NCBI RefSeq assembly: GCF_026626335.1
Contig: NZ_JAPNTZ010000019.1
Location: 1-64,000, forward strand
Direction: 5' to 3'
DNA length: 64,000 bases
Source: Paractinoplanes pyxinae
Lineage (GTDB): Bacteria; Actinomycetota; Actinomycetes; Mycobacteriales; Micromonosporaceae
Part shown: positions 48,765-56,834 of the stretch, piece after piece
How the letters are laid out: each line of letters opens with the position of its first letter
Numbering within the stretch: position 1 is the first letter of the stretch
Program-made: the position numbers and the translations under genes
Notes under the pieces: generated by a model
Databases searched by the model: none
Told to the model about the DNA's origin: nothing
Seen by the model: only the letters and a program-made list of their open reading frames with translations

Positions 48765-49331
48765 GTGTCACCCGACCCACGTCGCCGGTCCCGGCTCAAC
48801 CCGCTGCTCGCGGTCCTGTTCGCGGGCGTAGCGGTGGTTGTGCTGTTCTTCGCCGGCGTCGCCGCCCAGCAGCTCAACAGCAAGCAACCGGTCGCCGCTG
48901 CCGAGCCCACGTCGAAGGCGCCTCCCCCACCGCCCGGACTCGGTGACAAGGTGCGCGACGGCAAGTTCGAGTTCGTGGTCTCCAAGGTCGACTGCGCCCA
49001 CCGCAGCGTCGGCCCGGAACACCTCCAGCGCACCGCCAAGGGCAAGTTCTGCCTGGTACGCCTGTCGGTGCGCAACATCGCCGACGGCGCCCGCTACTTC
49101 CTGGGCCACGCCCAGAAGGCGTACGACGCCGAGGGCACTGCCTACGGCGACGACGCCCTGGCCGGCGTCTACGCCAACCGCGACACCCAGACGTTCCTGG
49201 AAAAGCTGGACCCCGGCGAACGCGTGAGCGGCAACCTGGTCTTCGACGTGCCTCGCCAAGTCAAGCTGGTCCGCCTGGAACTGCACGACTCTCCGCTGTC
49301 CCGCGGCGCCAAGGTCTCTCTCAAGTCCTAG
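48765..49331 (+). CDS. DUF4352-domain secreted/membrane-anchored protein
   Basis: GTG 48765 gives 188 residues. An N-terminal helix (LLAVLFAGVAVVVLFFAGVA) anchors it, a Pro-rich linker follows (SKAPPPPPGLG), and the outside domain is a Telomeric-repeat/immunoprotective-like DUF4352 beta-sandwich. It carries FVVSKVDCAHRSVG, CLVRLSVRNIADGARYFLGH, GTAYGDDALAGVYAN and GNLVFDVPRQVKLVRLELHD. Two cysteines probably pair. Function unknown. It shares its stop in CTAG with the convergent MarR gene. Confidence 0.85.
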   Translation: MSPDPRRRSRLNPLLAVLFAGVAVVVLFFAGVAAQQLNSKQPVAAAEPTSKAPPPPPGLGDKVRDGKFEFVVSKVDCAHRSVGPEHLQRTAKGKFCLVRLSVRNIADGARYFLGHAQKAYDAEGTAYGDDALAGVYANRDTQTFLEKLDPGERVSGNLVFDVPRQVKLVRLELHDSPLSRGAKVSLKS

Positions 49332-49765
49332 ACGCTGTCGATGGCGTTCTGGGCTCGCACCAACCGCTCCATGAGCACGATCAACGTCTCGACGTCCTCG
49401 TCGGGCCAGCCGGCGGTCAGCCGGCCGAGCACGTCGTCCTGCCACGCGTGCGCTTGCCGCAGCAGTTCCTCGCCGGCCGCGGTGGTGCTGACCGCCGACG
49501 CCGCCCCGACCCGGCCCGGCACCCTGCGGACGACCAGTCCTCGCTGCTCGGCCCCGGTAACCATCCGGCTCGCCCCGGACTGATCCAGCCCCAGCTCCCG
49601 CGCGACGTCGTTGACGGAGGTCGGCTGCCGCTGCCCGGCGAGCGTGTGCACCGCCTCGACCACCATGACGTCGCGTCCCCGTTGCCCGTCCGCCCCGAGC
49701 CCGGCGCCGGTCCACCGCCGCGACCAGAACCGTACGAACCCGAACAGGGCCTGTCCCCGCGCCAC
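49328..49765 (-). CDS. MarR family transcriptional regulator
   Basis: I place the start at GTG 49765 because AGGGGAGG lies five bases upstream. ATG 49786 would put the palindromic operator directly against the start codon. The 145-residue protein has VEAVHTLAGQRQPTSVNDVA, ELGLDQSGASRMVTGAEQRG as the winged helix, then a wing with RVPGRVGAASAVSTTAAG. The C-terminal helix is DVETLIVLMERLVRAQ. It is divergent from a SnoaL-like gene that it probably controls. Confidence 0.9.
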   Translation of the reverse strand: MARGQALFGFVRFWSRRWTGAGLGADGQRGRDVMVVEAVHTLAGQRQPTSVNDVARELGLDQSGASRMVTGAEQRGLVVRRVPGRVGAASAVSTTAAGEELLRQAHAWQDDVLGRLTAGWPDEDVETLIVLMERLVRAQNAIDSV

Positions 49766-49786
49766 CCGGCCTCCCCTTGACTCCAT

Positions 49787-49805
49787 CGTATGCGCATCGC
49801 ATACG
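49787..49805. promoter_or_regulatory. Perfect 8-3-8 palindrome between MarR and SnoaL-like genes
   Basis: CGTATGCGCATCGCATACG is a perfect inverted repeat, 21 bp upstream of the proposed MarR start and 8 bp before the SnoaL-like start at 49814. A further half-like GACGCATACGC follows at about 49819-49829. It is the likely MarR operator for both directions. Confidence 0.7.
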
Positions 49806-49813
49806 CTCGTCGC

Positions 49814-50209
49814 ATGCAAGACGCATACGCAGAGGATGCCACGCTGGAGGACCTGATCAACGCCTGGCACGAGGCCGTCAACCGTCGCGACCTGGATGCC
49901 GCGCGAGCCTTGGTGACCGACCCGGTCGAAGTGTCCGGCCCGCGGGGCACGCACAGCATCACGCCGCAGGAGTTCGCTGACTGGATCGTCACTTCCGGGA
50001 TCCGGCTGCGCCCGCTGTCGGCGCATCCGGTCGACGCCGCCACGATGGTCGTCGAGCAGGCGGCGACCTGGCCCGGCAGCGACGCCGAAACGACGGTGGC
50101 CACCCTGTTCCGGGCCCGCAACGGAGCTCTGACGACGATCCGCCGCTTCGTATCGCTGCCCGAGGCCCTGCACGCCGCGTCGCCGCCGGAACCCGGCCGT
50201 CCGGGGTGA
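49814..50209 (+). CDS. SnoaL-like / NTF2-fold protein
   Basis: About 131 residues from ATG 49814 (ATG 49790 lies inside the palindrome). NTF2-like pattern: LEDLINAWHEAVNRRDLDAA, VTDPVEVSGPRGTHSITPQE, then AATMVVEQAATWPGSDAET and FRARNGALTTIRRF. The fold serves as cyclase, isomerase or binding domain, and function is unassigned. It is probably repressed by the divergent MarR protein. Confidence 0.82.
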   Translation: MQDAYAEDATLEDLINAWHEAVNRRDLDAARALVTDPVEVSGPRGTHSITPQEFADWIVTSGIRLRPLSAHPVDAATMVVEQAATWPGSDAETTVATLFRARNGALTTIRRFVSLPEALHAASPPEPGRPG

Positions 50210-50222
50210 CGTCCAAGCCGGC

Positions 50223-50924
50223 ATGCTCAAACGCCGGATCGTCCTCGTAGTCAGCCTGGCCTTCGTGGTCCTCGCCTCGGTGGTGGCCGTCGCGGTCGCG
50301 GCCGGGAGGCCCGAGCCGGCGTGCGCGTGCAGCGTCGAACCCAACTTGCGGGGGCCGGCTCAAGACGCGGCCGTACGTTTCGAGGGCGTGGTCCGGCGGG
50401 GCGATGTGCCCGGCGCGTGGACGCTGCTGACCGATGAGGCGCGATCCCGGTACGGCAATCTGGCCCGGTTCCGGCCCGTCTTCGATCGTCTGGGCCGGGC
50501 GCTGCGCGAAGCCGATGCGCCTCGGTGGCTCGCGGTGGACGAGGAGGCGCGGTATGACCGGCCGAGCCCGGTCGTGGTGGTCGGCTTCTCGACGGGCCCG
50601 GCCCGGCTGGTCTGGCCGCTGCTGGTGCTCACGCCGCTCGGCCGGATCGGCGACGAGCGCATCGATCCGGAGCCGCGGGCCCTGCGGCTGACCGCGGTCC
50701 GAGACGGGGACGGCGTACGGGTCAAGCTCGCCGACGGCGACCCGGAGCGGACCACCTTCGTGGCGATCGACAGCGCCGGACGGGACACGCGCCCCGGCCG
50801 CCGGCCCGTGGCCGAGGGCGTCGACCGGCTGACCTGGAGCATCCCGCCGACGGGCCCGATCCTTGCCATAGCCATCGAGAGAGGCCCGTCCGGCCCGCGC
50901 ATCGGGTTCGGATCGACGCCGTAA
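50223..50924 (+). CDS. Hypothetical exported protein
   Basis: The 233-residue protein has an N-terminal hydrophobic segment (IVLVVSLAFVVLASVVAVAV) and then ACACSVEPNLRGPAQDA. The body has an NTF2-like beginning (AAVRFEGVVRRGDVPGAWTL, LTDEARSRYGN) and later strands PSPVVVVGFSTGPARLVWPL and RLTAVRDGDGVRVKLADGD. No family recognised with confidence. It follows the SnoaL-like gene by 13 bp and precedes the APH-like gene by 10 bp, so the three may be one operon. Confidence 0.75.
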   Translation: MLKRRIVLVVSLAFVVLASVVAVAVAAGRPEPACACSVEPNLRGPAQDAAVRFEGVVRRGDVPGAWTLLTDEARSRYGNLARFRPVFDRLGRALREADAPRWLAVDEEARYDRPSPVVVVGFSTGPARLVWPLLVLTPLGRIGDERIDPEPRALRLTAVRDGDGVRVKLADGDPERTTFVAIDSAGRDTRPGRRPVAEGVDRLTWSIPPTGPILAIAIERGPSGPRIGFGSTP

Positions 50925-50934
50925 ACTGCTGCGA

Positions 50935-51666
50935 ATGGGGTGGGAAGCGCTCGCGCAGTGGGGTGACGACGCCGTTCGCGTGGAGCCGCTGACCGGTGGT
51001 GTGGCCAACGACGTGTGGTGCGTCCGCGTCGGCGGCCAACTGGCGGTCGGTCGTCTCGGCCGCCGCAGCGACGCCGACCTCGCTTGGGAGACTGACCTTC
51101 TCGCGTACCTGGACCGGGAAGGCCTGACCGTGCCGGTGCCGATCCCGGCCCGGGACGGCCGACTGTTCGCCGACGGCCTGGTGGTCATGACCTACGTGGA
51201 GGGCGGGCCGCCCGAGACCCCGGCCGACTGGCGTCGCGTGGCGGACACACTCCGCGAACTGCACCGCCTGACCCGGGACTACCCGCAGCGCCCGGGCTGG
51301 CGTTCGTCGACCGACCTGCTGCACGCCGAGACCGGCACGAAGGTCGACCTGACCGAGATGCCCGCCGAGGGCGTGGCCCGCTGCCGGGCGGCGTGGGCCC
51401 GGCTGGCCGGGCGCGAGACCCGCGTCGTGCACGGCGACCCCAACCCCCGCAACATCCGCCTGACCGCGGAGAGGGTCGCGCTGATCGACTGGGACGAGTC
51501 CCACGTCGACGTCCCCGACCTCGACCTGGTGCTGCCCGGCAACGCCGCCGGCTTCGACGTCGACGCCTACGACATCGCCGCCCAAGCGTCGGCCGCCTGG
51601 GAGGCCGCCGTCTGCTGGGACGACGACTACTCCCGCAAACGCCTGGCCGAGGTCCGGCCCCTTTAA
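50935..51666 (+). CDS. Phosphotransferase (APH/choline-kinase-like)
   Basis: The 243-residue protein has an N-terminal part VEPLTGGVANDVWCVRVGGQ, the hinge VVMTYVEGGPPETPAD, and the catalytic loop RVVHGDPNPRNIRLTAERVA with the metal-site ALIDWDESHVDVPDLDLV. These are the Brenner-type HGD and D motifs of aminoglycoside phosphotransferase relatives. The usual lysine in the small lobe is not obvious, since the segment reads QLAVGRLGRRSD. Substrate unknown. Its TAA overlaps the convergent SnoaL-like stop in TTAA. Confidence 0.85.
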   Translation: MGWEALAQWGDDAVRVEPLTGGVANDVWCVRVGGQLAVGRLGRRSDADLAWETDLLAYLDREGLTVPVPIPARDGRLFADGLVVMTYVEGGPPETPADWRRVADTLRELHRLTRDYPQRPGWRSSTDLLHAETGTKVDLTEMPAEGVARCRAAWARLAGRETRVVHGDPNPRNIRLTAERVALIDWDESHVDVPDLDLVLPGNAAGFDVDAYDIAAQASAAWEAAVCWDDDYSRKRLAEVRPL

Positions 51667-52025
51667 GAAGGCGGCTCTTGGGTGATCTTGCCGTACACGT
51701 CCTTGGCGACGATCCGCCCATCGCTCACCCGGTAGAGATCCAGCCCGCGCAGAACCGTGCCGTCCTCGGCCGGCGCCCACTGCCACTCGCACACCACCCG
51801 GTCGCCCGCCGCGAACACGGGCCCGAGGACAGGCCCCTCACCGGGACCGATCTGGTCGGCGAAAACGGCTGTCACCTCGTCCCGGCCACTAACGACAACC
51901 GCCGGCCCGTCCCAGGCGTTCGGGCAGTACAAGACATCGTCGGCCAGGCACGCCGACACCGCCGCCAGGTCACCCGCGGCCCACGCCGCGTTGAAGCGTT
52001 CGATCAGCTCTCGTGCGTCCGTCAC
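51663..52025 (-). CDS. SnoaL-like / nuclear transport factor 2 family protein
   Basis: GTG 52025 overlaps the upstream methyltransferase stop by GTGA and gives 120 residues. Pattern: ARELIERFNAAWAAGDLAAV, SACLADDVLYCPNAWDGPAV, GDRVVCEWQWAPAEDG and GLDLYRVSDGRIVAKDVYGK. It is a typical small NTF2-like protein. Coupling to a methyltransferase suggests a shared pathway, which is not identified. Confidence 0.87.
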   Translation of the reverse strand: MTDARELIERFNAAWAAGDLAAVSACLADDVLYCPNAWDGPAVVVSGRDEVTAVFADQIGPGEGPVLGPVFAAGDRVVCEWQWAPAEDGTVLRGLDLYRVSDGRIVAKDVYGKITQEPPS

Positions 52026-52792
52026 GCCGACACCGGCAATACGGCTTTGACGACGTAGTAGGCGGGCAGCGCGCTCGCGGCCTCGCCCAGGCCGGCGTAG
52101 AGGGCGGGCTCGGGCGCCTCGAAGAACTCGTCGAGGTGGAGGCCGGCCCGGATCAGCGCCATCACGACGTCGCTCACCGGCCAGACGAAGGTGGTGAAGC
52201 GGGGCGCGTCCGGTTCGCCGCGGGCGCCCTCGGGGAGTTTGGCGTCGTCCTGGCCGGTGGCCGGGCGGCCGCGGCCGAAGTAGTCGCCGACCACCGCCAG
52301 GCGGTCTTCGGCGCGGACGGACAGCGCCTCCCAGGCCGGGTGGTGGTCGCACAGCAGCAGGGCACCGCCGGGGCGGAGGCGGGCGGCGACCATGGCGGCG
52401 AGGGCGTCCAGGTCGGGCACCCAGCAGATGGCGCCCCAGCTCAGGTAGATCAGGTCGAGGTCGACGAGGTCGTCCGGCGGGTGGAGCATGTCGGCCTGGC
52501 GGAAGTCAGCCTCGATCCCGGCCTCGGCCGCCCGGGCTATCGCCTTCGCGACGGCCACGTCGGACAGGTCGACACCGGTCGCTCGTGCGCCCAGAATGGC
52601 CCAGGACAGCACCTCATCGCCGTACGAGCAAGCCAGCTGAACCACCCGCCGGCCCGCCACGTCGCCGGCCAGCCGCACCTCGAAGTCGGCCAGGACGATT
52701 TCGCCCGCCCGCAGCCGCTCGACGGCGACGCCCGAGCGCCGGGGCGCGATGAGGTTCCAGCCGGCGCGGTTGGCCTCGACCCGTTCATCCAC
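52022..52792 (-). CDS. Class I SAM-dependent methyltransferase
   Basis: GTG 52792 (or TTG 52801) gives about 256 residues. The start VEANRAGWNLIAP is a common pre-domain helix. SAM motif I-like is VVQLACSYGDEVLSWAILGA, then TGVDLSDVAVAKAIARA, DFRQADMLHPPDD and LDLIYLSWGAICWVPDLDAL. Motif I has CSYG where most enzymes have CGxG, as seen in this subfamily. Substrate unknown. The upstream HAD gene ends at 52814. The 15-bp sequence TTGATCGCTGTGGAT occurs twice here, 27 bp apart. Confidence 0.87.
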   Translation of the reverse strand: MDERVEANRAGWNLIAPRRSGVAVERLRAGEIVLADFEVRLAGDVAGRRVVQLACSYGDEVLSWAILGARATGVDLSDVAVAKAIARAAEAGIEADFRQADMLHPPDDLVDLDLIYLSWGAICWVPDLDALAAMVAARLRPGGALLLCDHHPAWEALSVRAEDRLAVVGDYFGRGRPATGQDDAKLPEGARGEPDAPRFTTFVWPVSDVVMALIRAGLHLDEFFEAPEPALYAGLGEAASALPAYYVVKAVLPVSA

Positions 52793-52813
52793 AGCGATCA
52801 AAATAGCGACCCG

Positions 52814-53590
52814 TTATCCACAGCGATCAAGGTACCGGGCGAAGCCGTCGTCCTCGACCGACGCCGTCCGGTCGGTGGCGGCCGCCAGGACCTCGGGCGG
52901 GGCGTCGGCCATCGCCACCGAACGGCCGACCACCGAGAACATCGCCGTGTCGATCGGCATGTCGCCGAAGGCGATCGCCCGTTCGGGGGCCACCCCGAGC
53001 GTCCGCAGGGCGTGCAGCACCCCGCTCGCCTTGTCGACCGAGGCCGCCGTCACCTCCACGAACCGGGATCCGGCGCGGTGCAGGCCCAGCGTCGTCAGGC
53101 CGGCCAGCTCGGCCATCAGCTTCACCGCGTCCCAGCCCTCGTGGCCGACGACCATCGCGCACGGCTGCATCTCGCCCAGCGCCTGCACCACCGACACCGG
53201 ACCTTTGTGGACGGACGGCCGCATCGCCTGGTAGGCCGCCGTCATCCGCCATTCGGAGCCGTCGAAGGCGGCCCAGCCGGCCGTCGGCAGCCGCCGCGCG
53301 AGCGTTTCGGTCAGGCCGGTCACCGCGTCGCGGGGCATCGGCTCGCGCCAGGCGATCGTCCGCGTGGCCGGCACGTACCCGAGGGCGCCGCTGCAGCAGA
53401 CGGCGAAGTCCAAGGTCGGCGCCAGCTCCGACAGGGCCAGCACCCCGTTCGGCGTACGGGCGGTGGCGGCGACCAGCGGCACACCACGCTCGCCGAGAGC
53501 CCGGGCGGCCCGCAGCGTGGCCTCGCTGACCGAGCCGTCGCGCCGGACCACCGTACCGTCGAGATCTGTCACGACCGCTTCGAACGCCAC
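52814..53590 (-). CDS. HAD-superfamily phosphatase, Cof type
   Basis: The 258-residue protein has HAD motif I VVTDLDGTVVRRDGSVSEAT with both Asp, motif II VAATARTPNGV, a Cof-type C2 cap (AWREPMPRDAVTGLTETLAR), Lys in SVDKASGVLHALRTLG and motif IV IAFGDMPIDTAMFSVVGRSV. Cof-like enzymes hydrolyse sugar or cofactor phosphates. The specific substrate cannot be predicted. It is divergent from the two-component operon. Confidence 0.9.
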   Translation of the reverse strand: MAFEAVVTDLDGTVVRRDGSVSEATLRAARALGERGVPLVAATARTPNGVLALSELAPTLDFAVCCSGALGYVPATRTIAWREPMPRDAVTGLTETLARRLPTAGWAAFDGSEWRMTAAYQAMRPSVHKGPVSVVQALGEMQPCAMVVGHEGWDAVKLMAELAGLTTLGLHRAGSRFVEVTAASVDKASGVLHALRTLGVAPERAIAFGDMPIDTAMFSVVGRSVAMADAPPEVLAAATDRTASVEDDGFARYLDRCG

Positions 53591-53650
53591 CGCCGAAATC
53601 TATACATTGCCCGAACATAAAGCTGCCCCGGGAGCGGGCAGAATGGGCCG

Positions 53651-54331
53651 GTGACACAGAAGGGGCTGGTGCTGGTCGTCGAGGACGAGCGGCCCATCGC
53701 CGACCTGTTGCGGCTCTATCTGAGCCGGGACGGGTTCGGGGTGCACGTCGAGCACGACGGGGCGGCCGGGCTGGCTGCGGCCCGCAGGATGCGGCCCGTG
53801 GCCTGCGTCCTGGACATCGCCCTGCCCTCGATGGAAGGCACCGAGATCTGCCGCCGGCTGCGCGAGGACGGCGACTGGACGCCAGTGGTGTTCCTGACCG
53901 CGCGCGACGACGAGGTCGACCGGATCCTCGGGCTCGAGCTGGGCGGCGACGACTACATGACCAAGCCGTTCAGCCCGCGGGAGCTGGTGGCCCGCGTGCG
54001 GGCGCTGCTGCGGCGGGCGGCCGGTCCGGGTGAGGGCGAGCGGGTTCGTACGCTGGGCCCGCTCACCCTCGACCCGGCGCGCCGCTCGGCCGGCGTCGAC
54101 GGGCGCCCGCTCGTGCTCACCCCCACCGAGTTCGACCTGCTCGGCCACCTGCTGCGCCGCCCGGGCCGGGTCTTCACGCGCGAGGAGCTGCTGGCCGCCG
54201 TCTGGGGTTACGCCTCGCACGCGGGCACCCGCACCGTCGACGTGCACGTGGCCCAGCTGCGAGCCAAGCTGGGCGACGCGGCCGGCCTGATCCGCACCGT
54301 GCGCGGCGTCGGATACACCGCCGATGCCTAA
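53651..54331 (+). CDS. OmpR/PhoB-family response regulator
   Basis: GTG 53651 gives 226 residues. The receiver domain has VLVVEDERPIADLLRLYLSR, the phospho-Asp in VACVLDIALPSMEGT, Thr in VVFLTARDD and Lys in DDYMTKPFSPREL. The winged-helix output (LTPTEFDLLGHLLRRPGRVF, TRTVDVHVAQLRAKLGDAAG) follows. The histidine kinase gene starts inside its end (8-bp overlap), forming one operon that probably also includes the secreted protein at 55688. Confidence 0.94.
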   Translation: MTQKGLVLVVEDERPIADLLRLYLSRDGFGVHVEHDGAAGLAAARRMRPVACVLDIALPSMEGTEICRRLREDGDWTPVVFLTARDDEVDRILGLELGGDDYMTKPFSPRELVARVRALLRRAAGPGEGERVRTLGPLTLDPARRSAGVDGRPLVLTPTEFDLLGHLLRRPGRVFTREELLAAVWGYASHAGTRTVDVHVAQLRAKLGDAAGLIRTVRGVGYTADA

Positions 54332-55652
54332 AACTCTCACCGGCCGGGCCGTCCTGGTCACGGCGGCCACCGCCGTCATCGCCGTCATCGTGACCGCGCT
54401 GGTGGCGCTGCCCATCGCCGTACGCTCGGCCAACAACACGGCCCGGGCCGACCTGGCCGACAAGTCGGCGATCGCCGTCGAGCTGCTGACCACCGAGCGG
54501 TTCGCGGCCCGGCAGCGGATCGTCGCCCGGCTGCGTGACGACGGCATCTCGGTCTATCTCGTCCGGCGGGGTGTGGCCGACCGGGCCGGGCTGCCGCGGC
54601 GGGTCCTCGACCAGATCGCCGCCGGTTCGGCCGTGGACACCCGCGGCGTCGTCGCCGGCGAGTCCGTGTTCATCGCCGGGCGGCCGCTGACCGGCAACGA
54701 CGCCGGGGTCGTGCTGACCCGGGCCGCCTCGTCGGGGACGGCCGGGCAGGTGCTCGGCGGGGTGTGGGTGGCGCTGCTGGCCGGGCTGCTCGGCGGCATC
54801 GGCGCGGGCGCGCTGCTGGCCCGGTTCATCGCGCGGCCGCTGCGGCAGGCGGCCCTGGCGGCGGGCCGGATGTCGGCCGGCGACCGGTCGGTGCGGCTGG
54901 CCGTGCGCCCACCGGTCGAGGCGGCCGAGCTGGCGGCCGCCCTCAACCAGCTCGGCGCGGCCCTGCAGCGCAGCGAGGGCCGCGAGCGTGAGTTCCTGCT
55001 GTCGGTCTCGCACGAGCTGCGGACGCCCCTGGCCACGATCCGGGGCTACGCCGAGGCCCTGGCCGACGACGTGGTGCCGGCCGAGCAGGCCGGCGAGACC
55101 ATCCTGCGCGAGTCCGAACGTCTGGACCGGCTCATCTCCGACCTGCTGGCCCTGTCCCGGCTCGAGGCCGACGACCTGCCCGTCACCGTCGTCCCGGTCG
55201 ACCTGAACGAGCTGGTCGACGCGGCGGCGCAGGCCTGGCTCCCCCGCTACGGCCCGCATCTGCGCACCGAGCTGCCGCCCGATCCGGTCGTCGTCGACAC
55301 CGATCCCGACCGGATCCGCCAGGTGATCGACGGCTTGTGCGAGAACGCGTTGCGGGTGGTTCCCGACGGTACGCCGCTGGTGCTGGCCGTCCGCGCGGGC
55401 GAGCAGGGCGGCGTGGTCGAGGTGCGCGACGGCGGTCCCGGCTTCACCGACGAGGACCTGGAGGTCGCCTTCCAGCGGGGCGCCCTGCGGCAGCGTTATC
55501 GGCACGAGCGCAAGACCGGCAGCGGGCTCGGCCTGGCCCTGGCGGCACGGCTGGTGACCCGGCTGGGCGGCACGATCGCGGCCGGGCACGCGCCCGAGGG
55601 CGGCGCCATGTTCACGGTCACGCTGCCTTACACAGCCCGAACAAAACCCTGA
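54324..55652 (+). CDS. Sensor histidine kinase (HAMP-HisKA-HATPase_c)
   Basis: The 442-residue kinase has two membrane helices (AVLVTAATAVIAVIVTALVA and about 150-175, VWVALLAGLLGGIGAGALLA) bracketing a 110-residue extracytoplasmic sensor. HAMP follows (FIARPLRQAALAAGRMSAGD), then the phospho-His in EFLLSVSHELRTPLATIRGY, the N box LCENALRVVPDG, the G1 box VEVRDGGPGFTDED and G2 KTGSGLGLALAARL. It is the partner of the overlapping response regulator. The signal is unknown. Confidence 0.94.
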   Translation: MPKTLTGRAVLVTAATAVIAVIVTALVALPIAVRSANNTARADLADKSAIAVELLTTERFAARQRIVARLRDDGISVYLVRRGVADRAGLPRRVLDQIAAGSAVDTRGVVAGESVFIAGRPLTGNDAGVVLTRAASSGTAGQVLGGVWVALLAGLLGGIGAGALLARFIARPLRQAALAAGRMSAGDRSVRLAVRPPVEAAELAAALNQLGAALQRSEGREREFLLSVSHELRTPLATIRGYAEALADDVVPAEQAGETILRESERLDRLISDLLALSRLEADDLPVTVVPVDLNELVDAAAQAWLPRYGPHLRTELPPDPVVVDTDPDRIRQVIDGLCENALRVVPDGTPLVLAVRAGEQGGVVEVRDGGPGFTDEDLEVAFQRGALRQRYRHERKTGSGLGLALAARLVTRLGGTIAAGHAPEGGAMFTVTLPYTARTKP

Positions 55653-55687
55653 CCCGTTCCGCGTACGCCGGGACGAGGCTTCGACCC

Positions 55688-56116
55688 ATGACACGTACGC
55701 GAATGACTTTGACCCTGACCGCTCTGGGCCTCACCGGCGTGGTGGCCGCGGTCGCCGTGGGGGCAGCCGTCGCGACTCCGGCCGACGCCGCCGCCGACGA
55801 GAAGCAGGCCCTGGCCGCGATGGACGCCGCCGGCCACAAGCCGGCCCGCGCCTACCTGCGCAAGAACACCCTGCACGGCGAGGTCGCCGTGAAGGGCAAG
55901 GACGGCACCCGCACGATCGTCGTCCAGCGCGGCACGGTCACCGCCACCGACGACAAGACCCTGAGCGTCAAGTCCACCGACGGCTTCACCCTCACCTGGA
56001 CGAAGGGCGACAAGCTCAAGGTCAAGGGCACCCTGAAGACCGGCGCCCAGGTCGGCGTGGCCGGCCGCAAGGACGGCGACGCCACCGTGGCCCGCCTGGT
56101 CCGCGTCGCTTCCTGA
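55688..56116 (+). CDS. Secreted DUF5666-like protein
   Basis: ATG 55688 gives 142 residues. A signal peptide spans about residues 1-36 (MTRTRMTLTLTALGLTGVVA, cleavage after ADA). The rest is HGEVAVKGKDGTRTIVVQRG, TATDDKTLSVKSTDGFTLTW and GDKLKVKGTLKTGAQVGVAG, the beta-strand pattern of DUF5666 or OB-like periplasmic domains. It lies 35 bp after the kinase gene and may be its output or co-sensor. Such small exported proteins commonly sit beside two-component systems in this phylum. Confidence 0.82.
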   Translation: MTRTRMTLTLTALGLTGVVAAVAVGAAVATPADAAADEKQALAAMDAAGHKPARAYLRKNTLHGEVAVKGKDGTRTIVVQRGTVTATDDKTLSVKSTDGFTLTWTKGDKLKVKGTLKTGAQVGVAGRKDGDATVARLVRVAS

Positions 56117-56120
56117 CAGC

Positions 56121-56819
56121 TCAGCCCAGAACGGGAAACGCCGGAGCCGCCGACCGCTGCGCGGCATCCGGGGTGATCCGTCCCGCGCCGAGCAGCACCG
56201 CCAGCTCGTCCGGCCAGCTTCCCGGCACCTCGCCGCCGGCCAGCGCCTCGACCGTCCGGCGGGCCAGGCGCAGGGCCGCCGGCGCGGGCGCACCGATCCG
56301 CAGGTCGAGGTGGTGGATCGCCAGTTCGACGGCCCAGGTGGCCAGGAAGTCGCCGGTGGACAGGACATGGCCCTGGAAGCGCACGGCGCCCGCTTCGAGC
56401 CGCGTCACCGCCGACCGGACGCCGTCCGCAGTCGGCAGCAGATGCCGCACGGCGCCGGTCGGCCGGCGATAGGCGGCGCCCACGAGCCGGACGAAGCGGA
56501 TGCCGTCGGTGGGGCCGGCGTCCTCGTCGGTGGCCGGCGGCGTGGCCCGCCAGTAGGACGCGGCGTCGGTGCCGGCCGCTTCGGCGGCCGGGGTCACCAG
56601 GCCCAGAAGCATCTCCTGCAGGCCCATGTGCACGTGGACGACCACATCACCGGCGGTCCAGCCGGCACACCGGCTGGCGGCGAGCAGGTCCTGGTCGCTC
56701 GCGCCCCGGACGCAGCCGGTGAAGGAGTCGAGCGCGTCCAGGAAGGCCTGCCGCGCCTCGTCGTGGTCGACGTGCATGGCCCCGCTCAGGTCGGCGGCGA
56801 CGAACGGCTTGCCGGTCAT
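56121..56819 (-). CDS. Mycothiol-dependent maleylpyruvate isomerase-like (DinB fold) protein
   Basis: ATG 56819 has GGGAGG four bases upstream and gives 232 residues. A MDMPI_N-type four-helix bundle is seen as DEARQAFLDALDSFTGCVRG, CAGWTAGDVVVHVHMGLQEM, and the late metal-site-like ATWAVELAIHHLDLRIGAPA with two His. The C-terminal part (LAGGEVPGSWPDELAVLLGA) is an SCP2-like or linker domain. Enzymes of this group use mycothiol, the thiol of actinobacteria. Exact reaction unknown. The WD40-like gene lies upstream, 15 bp away. Confidence 0.85.
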   Translation of the reverse strand: MTGKPFVAADLSGAMHVDHDEARQAFLDALDSFTGCVRGASDQDLLAASRCAGWTAGDVVVHVHMGLQEMLLGLVTPAAEAAGTDAASYWRATPPATDEDAGPTDGIRFVRLVGAAYRRPTGAVRHLLPTADGVRSAVTRLEAGAVRFQGHVLSTGDFLATWAVELAIHHLDLRIGAPAPAALRLARRTVEALAGGEVPGSWPDELAVLLGAGRITPDAAQRSAAPAFPVLG

Positions 56820-56834
56820 GGATCCTCCCTGTGG

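Noticed and set aside
52786-52829. 15-bp direct repeat TTGATCGCTGTGGAT at the methyltransferase/HAD border as a mobile-element duplication
   Set aside because: The copies are only 27 bp apart with nothing inserted between them. A small slippage duplication is sufficient explanation.
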